Origin: Henckelia pumila
Taxonomy: Eukaryota; Streptophyta; Magnoliopsida; Lamiales; Gesneriaceae
Direction: 5' to 3'
Assembly: GCF_033568475.1 (NCBI RefSeq)
Contig: NC_133122.1
Location: forward strand, 163,334,130 to 163,398,129
Length of the DNA: 64,000 nucleotides
This document shows, one piece after another, positions 57,567-64,000 of the stretch. Under the pieces are notes generated by a model. That model searched no databases. It saw only the letters and a program-made list of their open reading frames with translations, and was not told the DNA's origin. Within the stretch, counting starts at the first letter, position 1. Each line of letters opens with the position of its first letter. A program made the translations under genes and the position numbers.

Positions 57567-58874
57567 ATGTCTTCCAGCTCTAGTTCTAGTTCTAGCTCTA
57601 GTTCTACAAGTGAAAACGAAGTTGAAGTTGATGACCAATGTCATGACCCGGTGGAAGAACTAATGTTATTGATGCTTCAACAAAATCGACGAATACTTGA
57701 AGCATATCAAAGTAATTACGAGATGCGACGAAGAAGAAGGTTCATTCAAAGAAATCGTGAAGTTGGTCACGCGAAGCTCGTGAATGATTATTTCTCCGCA
57801 AATCCGGTGTATCCAAATCAAATATTTCGAAAACGATTTCGAATGCGAAAAGAGTTGTTTCTACGCATAGTGAATGCACTTGAGAATCATTCATTGTATT
57901 TTCAGCAAAGGGATGATGCTACGAGAAGAAAAGGCTTGTCATCACTAGAAAAATGTACGGCCGCGATTCGTCAATTGGCTTATGGAGTCATTTTCGACCA
58001 TCTTGGTGGTTACATATGTATGGGTGAATCAACTGTCACCAAGTGCCTTTTTAAGTTTTGTGAATATGTGGTTGAACTGTTTGGTGATCAATATTTGAGA
58101 AGGCCTAATGATGATGACGTTCAGCGTCTTCTTGGAATGCATGATGAAAGACATGGTTTTCCTGGCATGTTGGGAAGTCTTGATTGTATACAATGGAAAT
58201 GGAAAAATTGTCCAACTGCATGGAAATGCCAGTTTACCAGAGGCAGTGGGTCACCAACAATCGTGGTTGAAGCGGTCGCATCTAAAGATTTGTGGATATG
58301 GCATGCATTCTTTGGGGTTTTCGGTTCACGTAATGATATTAACGTGTTGTATGAATCTCCCACATTCAGTGACGTCTTGCAAAGAAATGCCTCAAAGATT
58401 AATTTTACGGCGAACGATACTCAATATACGAAGGGCTATTATCTAACTGATGAAATATATCCGGAATGTACTACTTTTGTGAAGGTTTTTCCTTGTCCAA
58501 AGGATCCTAAAAGGAAACTCTTTAATGAAAGACAAGAGATTGCAAGAAAGGATGTCGAACGGGCATTTGAGGTGCTCCAATCTCGATGGGCGATTGTTAG
58601 AGGTCCAGCTCGTTATTGGTACAAGAAAAAACTAAAACATATTATGCTGGCATGCATTATTTTACACAACATGATTGTTGAAGATGAGAGAGATAATGTG
58701 ACAAATTGGTACGATGATGAAGGTGACGAACTTGCACAACTTGTCCATGACTCAAATCAAGGATTTTACAATTATCTCCGAATGAATACCAAAATACATG
58801 ACAATCAAGTGAATCACCAACTTCGTGATGACTTAGTTGAGCATATTTGGACACAATATAATATCAATCCATGA
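57567..58874 (+). CDS. PIF/Harbinger transposase-derived nuclease (HARBI1/ALP1-like)
   Basis: An intact single-exon ORF of 435 aa from the ATG at 57567. A run of 12 serines (residues 2-13) comes from an AGTTCT/AGCTCT repeat. An Arg-rich stretch (about 53-65, RRRRRFIQRNRE) and a helical region follow, then a DDE_4-type nuclease. The likely catalytic residues are Asp206 (GSLDCIQW), Asp257 (FGSRNDIN) and Glu331 (VERAFEVLQ), all present. The protein is the nuclease partner of PIF elements or a domesticated relative. I see neither the Myb-like second protein of autonomous PIF elements nor clear terminal repeats near it. Intact catalysis and length suggest recent activity or selection. Confidence 0.85.
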   Translation: MSSSSSSSSSSSSTSENEVEVDDQCHDPVEELMLLMLQQNRRILEAYQSNYEMRRRRRFIQRNREVGHAKLVNDYFSANPVYPNQIFRKRFRMRKELFLRIVNALENHSLYFQQRDDATRRKGLSSLEKCTAAIRQLAYGVIFDHLGGYICMGESTVTKCLFKFCEYVVELFGDQYLRRPNDDDVQRLLGMHDERHGFPGMLGSLDCIQWKWKNCPTAWKCQFTRGSGSPTIVVEAVASKDLWIWHAFFGVFGSRNDINVLYESPTFSDVLQRNASKINFTANDTQYTKGYYLTDEIYPECTTFVKVFPCPKDPKRKLFNERQEIARKDVERAFEVLQSRWAIVRGPARYWYKKKLKHIMLACIILHNMIVEDERDNVTNWYDDEGDELAQLVHDSNQGFYNYLRMNTKIHDNQVNHQLRDDLVEHIWTQYNINP

Positions 58875-59279
58875 TTTAGTATTTTAACGTTTAATTTATA
58901 TGTTTTTAATTTTATGCAAGTGTGATTGTTTTCCTGTGATGTACTTCATCTCAAATTTATAATATAATAAAATTTTAATTTTAAACATTCGACACATAAG
59001 ATGAGAAGAAATAATTGTAAATAATAATTTTTTTTAAAATAATAATATTATTTATTTTAAATAATAATCATTTTATGATTCTAAATAAAATTGAAAATAT
59101 ATTTATTTAAGGAGAAATTATCAATAAATCTCTAATAAAAAATTTAAATTGTTTGTCAATCTTTATGTCAGACTATGTTTAACAACTTCTTACTACCAAA
59201 CTTTTATTTCTTCAAACTCCTTGTACCTAACAAAAATACCACAACACCCCTTTGTCATTGATAGACTATTTTGGATGGG
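58875..59279. other. AT-rich spacer, nothing recognised
   Basis: 3' flank of the transposase ORF. No PIF-type terminal repeat with a TTA or TAA duplication could be picked out by eye. Confidence 0.4.
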
Positions 59280-59534
59280 AATTCTAACAATAGTACTAGG
59301 TGAAAAAATAATATAGTTGGATGAAGTAAAAGTATCGATTTCACATAGACTAAGATTTAAATACTACGATATAAATTATTTAATTTAATTTAAGCCTAAA
59401 TAAAATAAGTTTTTTTTTTGTGAATAATTAAACTAATTAAGATAAGTTAAATTATTCTAAAACAATGATCTTAAATTATTAAACGACAGATTAAGTTCAA
59501 TACAGATTCACATTTCAAGAAAATGATTGGAAAC

Positions 59535-60194
59535 TAGGGGTGTGCAATGGTCGATCTGATTCTGTTTTACATAATTACGGTTTGGTTCTTTGGTCTACGG
59601 TTTTTTAAATGTCTAATTCGATAACCAAACCATTTAATTAAGATCTGGTTCGATTTTATAGTACTACAGTCTGGTTTATATGGTCGATTTTGCTGTTTTA
59701 AAAATAAAATCAATTGATTAATTATGTATTATTCTACGAGTTGTAAATCGTTAATTTAAATTAAGTTTATATAATTTTTCATTAGGTTTTATGCGTTTAC
59801 AATTATAAAATTTGTTTTTATCGCTTTTCAAATTATGCAATTTATACATTAAATTATTTTAAAATATATACAAATATCTTGTAATAAACTTTTTAGTAAA
59901 TTTATAATTAGTTATACAAATTTAATGCATAAAAAATATATACAAATTAATATACAATAATTTACATTTGAATTATTAAAATTATATTCACTTACCAATA
60001 GTCTAAATATAAATAAAATATTTATTTTATTAAAGTACGGTTTAAACGGTCGGTTTGGTTTTGAAGTACATAAAACCGTAACCAAACCATAATAATTTTG
60101 CTTTTAAGTTATAAAAACAAAATAATAAATTCGGGTTATGGTTCGGTTTGGATTTTCGATTTTTTCGGTTTTGATCATATTATGTACACCCCTA
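59535..60194. mobile_element. hAT-type non-autonomous element, 660 bp
   Basis: Inverted ends TAGGGGTGTGCA and rc TAGGGGTGTACA. The flanks TTGGAAAC and CTGGGAAC match in 6 of 8 bases, a decayed 8-bp duplication. GGTTTGG/CCAAACC blocks lie near the ends. No coding capacity. Confidence 0.65.
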
Positions 60195-60635
60195 CTGGGA
60201 ACACACATCGATATCAAACATCAATTATTGCCACTTATTGTATTTAATCAGGAAAGAATTATTTAAAATCAAGATGAAATTCATCTTAATTGTTAATATA
60301 TTTTTAGAATTAATTATTATATTTTTATTTAACAGATCAATTATTTCTAATTGAGTTTAATTAAACAAAAACGGATTCAACAACTATGAAATCAATTTTT
60401 TTTACATCAAATCGCACACTGAAACGAATATTATTTCTAGTCATTATAACCACGTGTTATCAATATTTTTGAATTTGTTTTCAATTTATTTTCTTTATAA
60501 TCAAGATCAAACAACAAACATACGATTAATTGATCAGAATAAAAGCATGAAATCTATGAGAATCTCAATCAACAACATAAAATAGATCAAAACATTAATC
60601 AATCTAATACATGAGAAAAAATCAATAATTTGATT

Positions 60636-61595
60636 AGGGACGAATCTAGTGTAGGACCAGGGGGCCACAGCCCCGAAAATTTTAAAAAAATTTATTACTA
60701 TATAGTATATAAATTGTTTCATTAGTATATATATTACTTCCCCCCACCCCCACAAAGTAGCATATCTATAATTAGTCTAGTGGCTAAACGCGTTTAAAGT
60801 TTTGCATTATTCCAAGTTCGAACCTCCCTGAGCTCTTTTTTTTGTTTTTTGCATACGAAAATATTAGGTCTTTTATCAGTGTTCTAAAAATCCCCGCCTA
60901 GGCCCGTTTAGGCGGCGTCTAGGCAGTGGGCGGCCTCGGCCGCCTCGATTAGTGGCTGGAGGCGTCGTCCGAGGTGCCGCCTAGGCCCCTGCTTTCTAGG
61001 CGGTTTACCCATTAATAATAAAAAAAACTTTTAATTTTTTTAAATAATAAAGCAAACTTAAAAAGAAGAGAAATGACCACAAACCCACAATTAAGAGAGA
61101 GAAGAAACAAAACCAAACAAAAAAAATGGAAGAAAACAGAGAAAAACCGCCGTGAACTTGTCTTTAATCTTCAACCTTCTTGCGGTCTCCCCAACTATTG
61201 AGGATTGACTAAATTAGTATATATATTTTACTATATTATTAAATTTTGGAAAGAATTTTATACAAAAAATTGGAAAAACATAAGATATAAAAATTATTTT
61301 TCATAGTATAACTCATAAATATTCCGAGATTTTAATTTTTTAGGTTAAAAAAAAACCGCCTAGGCGGTTAGGCGCTAGGCGATGGGTCACCGCCCGCCTA
61401 CCTCCTAGCGCTTTTTAGAACATTGGTCTTTACAAAAGGCGCAACTTGAATTACCTTATTCTATTCTATTTATTAGTAACAATGATTATATTCTTATTAT
61501 TGAAATTTATATGAAAAAAATATAATAATTATCTTTTTGACTTTGTATGTGTTGGCGGGTCAGCCCCCAAATATATAATCCTGGATCCGCCCTTG
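60636..61595. mobile_element. Mutator-like non-autonomous element hosting a second MITE
   Basis: Perfect 9-bp target duplication AATTTGATT at 60627-60635 and 61596-61604. Imperfect inverted ends AGGGACGAATCTAGTGTAGG and rc CAAGGGCGGATCCAGGATT, about 38 bp. A second element (60877-61425) has inserted into it. No transposase. Confidence 0.75.
60877..61425. mobile_element. hAT-like MITE nested in the Mutator-like element
   Basis: Inverted ends CAGTGTTCTAAAAA and rc CAATGTTCTAAAAA. Near the ends are CGCCTAGGC-type GC-rich blocks that can fold. The flanks GTCTTTTA/GTCTTTA agree apart from a one-base difference. No protein. Confidence 0.65.
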
Positions 61596-61762
61596 AATTT
61601 GATTCTATTATGTACTCAGTCAAAATACGACTACGCCACAAAATCGAGACTCGGCAAAAATCTAATGTTTGAATTCATGATAATTAAGAAATAGAAGAAA
61701 AATGAGAAAATTTTAGCGATGATGTGAGAATCTTGTTTCTGCGTTGTCTTTTCCTTCTTTTC

Positions 61763-61843
61763 AAGCCTTAGTTGTTCAATTGAGAAATTTTCAAAAAATC
61801 CGAAAAGCCTTAGTTGTTCAATTGAGAAATTTTCAAAAAATCC
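61763..61843 (+). repeat. Tandem duplication of about 42 bp
   Basis: AAGCCTTAGTTGTTCAATTG plus the following bases up to AAAAAATCC is present twice in a row within the Tat-type LTR. Confidence 0.8.
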
Positions 61844-62575
61844 TTTTAAGTCGCGTTGCGGTTTTCTTTTTTTTTTTTCTTTTCTTTTTTAAAATATCTT
61901 TTTTCCCAAAATCCTTAAAAAAATCCTTTAATTCGAGCCCAAAAAAGAAGTTTTCAAGTTTTCCGAAATTCTGCACGTGGAGATGGAAAGTATATGCGAA
62001 AAGACACTAACCCCATGCCACGTCCGAATACTGGTCCGTGTCATGTTCGGGCTCGGACATGGCTCCATGCATTAATTATTCATCAATTTTTCGATATTGT
62101 GTTTTACGACGTGCACGGAACATGGTCTAGACCCGTACATAGGGTCTTGACACTTATTTTCAAAAATTCCTTCTCTCTTTCTCATAATTCTCCCCTTTTT
62201 TCGGTCAAATTGTACCATTGTACTCTAAAGTTTGACGTCCTCTCCTATTTTCAAAAAAATTTCAAATTTTAGTCAAACCTATAAACAAAAAAAAAAAATA
62301 TAACGATTTAAGCGCAAATTTCGAGATAGAAACTCCAGATAATAATGAATACGACTTTATAAAGTTCTATATCTACTATAGTATTCGTGTTTATCAAACC
62401 CTCCACACTTAGCCTTTGTTTGTTCTCGAACAAATCAAAAAAATACTAGAGATTAAAAATATCAATAATTTACAACACAAAATAGCACGATCGAAGTATC
62501 TCAATCTGCCAAATCTCGTCACGCTAGTCAAAAGATTATACTTCGAAAATCACAAGCTTTGTTGTTGCAATTCAT

Positions 62576-63450
62576 GTGACGTCCCCGACTCTCGAGGGCG
62601 CTACTCGGTAACATACATTCATCTAAATTCTTAAAAATGCAGAATAAATAAATTTTCATTTAAAAATAATTGAGCACCAAAGAATATTCATAAAATTCTT
62701 GAAAGAGTAAGACTTTGTTCTTTCTTCTACAACCAAAGCACCAAAATGTTTACTAAAACACTATTGTTTAAGATGCTCAATTAAAAAAAAAAGTCTTCTT
62801 CGGACAGCGCACATGTGCGTCTCTTTCCCGCCCTCTCAGCTTCTCCTCTTCATGTGCCTTAGTGAGCACATCAATGAAATCATTTAAGGCATCGTCACAT
62901 ATATCATTCAAGCATAGTGAGCCTAAAGACTCAACAAAAAACTTTCATTACATAACTAGTACATAGTAAAAACGTAATGCATATGCGTGACTAGAACATA
63001 ACATCATTCATATGAAATGATGGACATAAACATTCTTCATTTTGCGTGATTAAATACATGCAATTGTGATAATCACCATTTATGAGCATATTGGATTTCC
63101 GTGATCATCGTCGTTATACAACATATAACATTTGGTACAATCCATACCAGCCGAAACCAATATGCGTACCATCCTATACCGACCATCATCGATACGTACA
63201 TTAAACTTTCATTCTTTTAGAAGGTCCCCTCCGGAGCTTTATCCGGAGACCAATCTCGTACTGCTATCACAAAAACACATACAACATCAAAATATTTACA
63301 ATGCATAAACATAACATCATCATACTTCATCATCAACTTAATAATACTTTATCATACAACTTCATCATCATGAACTTCACATAAATTTCTCATAAAAGCT
63401 TTCTCATCAACTTTCATTAACATTTCATACATTTAAAATCTTGATGTGGA
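62576..63450 (+). repeat. Possible LTR remnant
   Basis: A start like TGTGACGTCCCCGACTC resembles plant Ty3 LTR starts. A CCTCCGGAGCTTTATCCGGAG block at about 63229-63250 is of the inverted GC-rich type seen in LTRs. No boundary can be proved and no gene is seen. Confidence 0.25.
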
Positions 63451-64000
63451 CATATCTAAAGAGTGTTCGTGGCCAGTAGACATTCTTGTCAAAAAATCCG
63501 CAGAAGGAAGGGAGGAGTTTCAATCAGGAACGGAGAGGAAAAACAAATCGAGTCCTTTACATAATAAATCCAGTCAAGACCCTTTACTCAAGATGCAACC
63601 TTTCTCTACATACCAATTGTTAAGCTCACAAAACAAAGAACACACATTCAAGATAATTAGAAGAAAATAAAAATGGATGCAAACAACACAAGAACTCCAC
63701 AAATTACTTGGTTCGGATTGTAACCAATCCCACATCCAAAGTTCTGGACAACACCCCAATGAATTCACTATAAACCGAAAGAGACAATCGTTCCAATTTC
63801 CATAAGAGTACAACTACAAGATATTTGTAGAATGCTTATTCCAATATAGACATAAACCAATAACAAAGCTCTCAATTTCCGTCTTCTGCTCGAATCCGAA
63901 TAGTCTTGAAGATGAACTTGATTCCAAAATGAAGACCTCTTCATGTTCCATGGAATTGCTTCGGGGATATCAAGATTAACCACACATCACTTAACCAACA
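63451..64000. other. Right edge, nothing recognised
   Basis: AT-rich sequence with two short overlapping minus-strand ORFs of no recognisable family. A retroelement origin is possible but unsupported. Confidence 0.3.

Larger units (their letters stand above)
59280..62398 (-). repeat. Tat-type Ty3 LTR, split by later insertions
   Basis: Read on the minus strand, the polypurine-type motif GGCTAAGTGTGGAGGG (62399-62414) precedes TGATAAACACGAATAC at 62398. That is the usual 3' LTR start of Tat/Athila-type elements. The LTR probably extends to about 59280, with two insertions (59535-60194 and 60636-61595) removed giving about 1.5 kb. The left end is not exact. Short ORFs in it are not genes. Confidence 0.5.

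Noticed and set aside
1..64000. tRNA, rRNA or viral (pararetrovirus) sequences
   Set aside because: No cloverleaf, rRNA block or pararetroviral coat/movement motif noticed by eye; a tRNAscan and viral HMM search would be decisive.

Overview
This is a plant nuclear window, almost certainly from a eudicot and probably from the order Lamiales. The evidence is two spliced GT-AG genes with plant-specific products, very AT-rich spacers, and many nested plant transposable elements. The env-like protein of one Sirevirus resembles a family I remember as very abundant in predicted Gesneriaceae proteomes such as Dorcoceras; that taxonomic hint is recall, not a search. No bacterial, organellar or CRISPR feature was seen.

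Layout. (a) 1-24.1 kb is a nest of LTR retrotransposons. A Ty1/copia element (1-7338, +) sits inside the reverse transcriptase of a Ty3 element (7339-9544, -). A Sirevirus-type copia element follows (10045-19708, -), with a long env-like gene and, unusually, two small opposite-strand genes with their own TATA boxes and poly(A) signals. Next come the 3' end of another Ty3-type element (19709-21405, +) and the env-like tail of a second Sirevirus (21425 to about 24080, +). (b) 24.7-37.2 kb is a gene island with two convergent genes that I could assemble exon by exon with the frame open throughout: a SKU5-similar multicopper-oxidase-like protein (+, 9 exons, 595 aa) and a bHLH90-like transcription factor (-, 8 exons, 429 aa). 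Intron 4 of the first gene holds a tandem TRIM retrotransposon with a perfect target duplication and a candidate solo LTR. (c) 37.2-45 kb is AT-rich spacer with an LTR remnant, a foldback element and a Tourist-like element. (d) 45.0-45.5 kb is a single-exon gene for the complex-I ferredoxin-like mitochondrial protein. (e) 48.4-49.8 kb holds two hAT-type MITEs with 8-bp target duplications. (f) 51.3-56.0 kb is a Helitron with a decayed RPA-like gene and two MITEs inside it. (g) 57.6-58.9 kb is an intact PIF/Harbinger (HARBI1-like) transposase ORF. (h) 59.3-62.4 kb is a Tat-type LTR on the minus strand, broken up by a hAT MITE and by a Mutator-like element that itself contains another MITE.

The host genes do not form a pathway. 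The putative products act at the cell surface (SKS), in the nucleus (bHLH) and in mitochondria (C1-FDX). The most unusual item is the pair of tandem opposite-strand mini-genes in the Sirevirus between pol and env-like.
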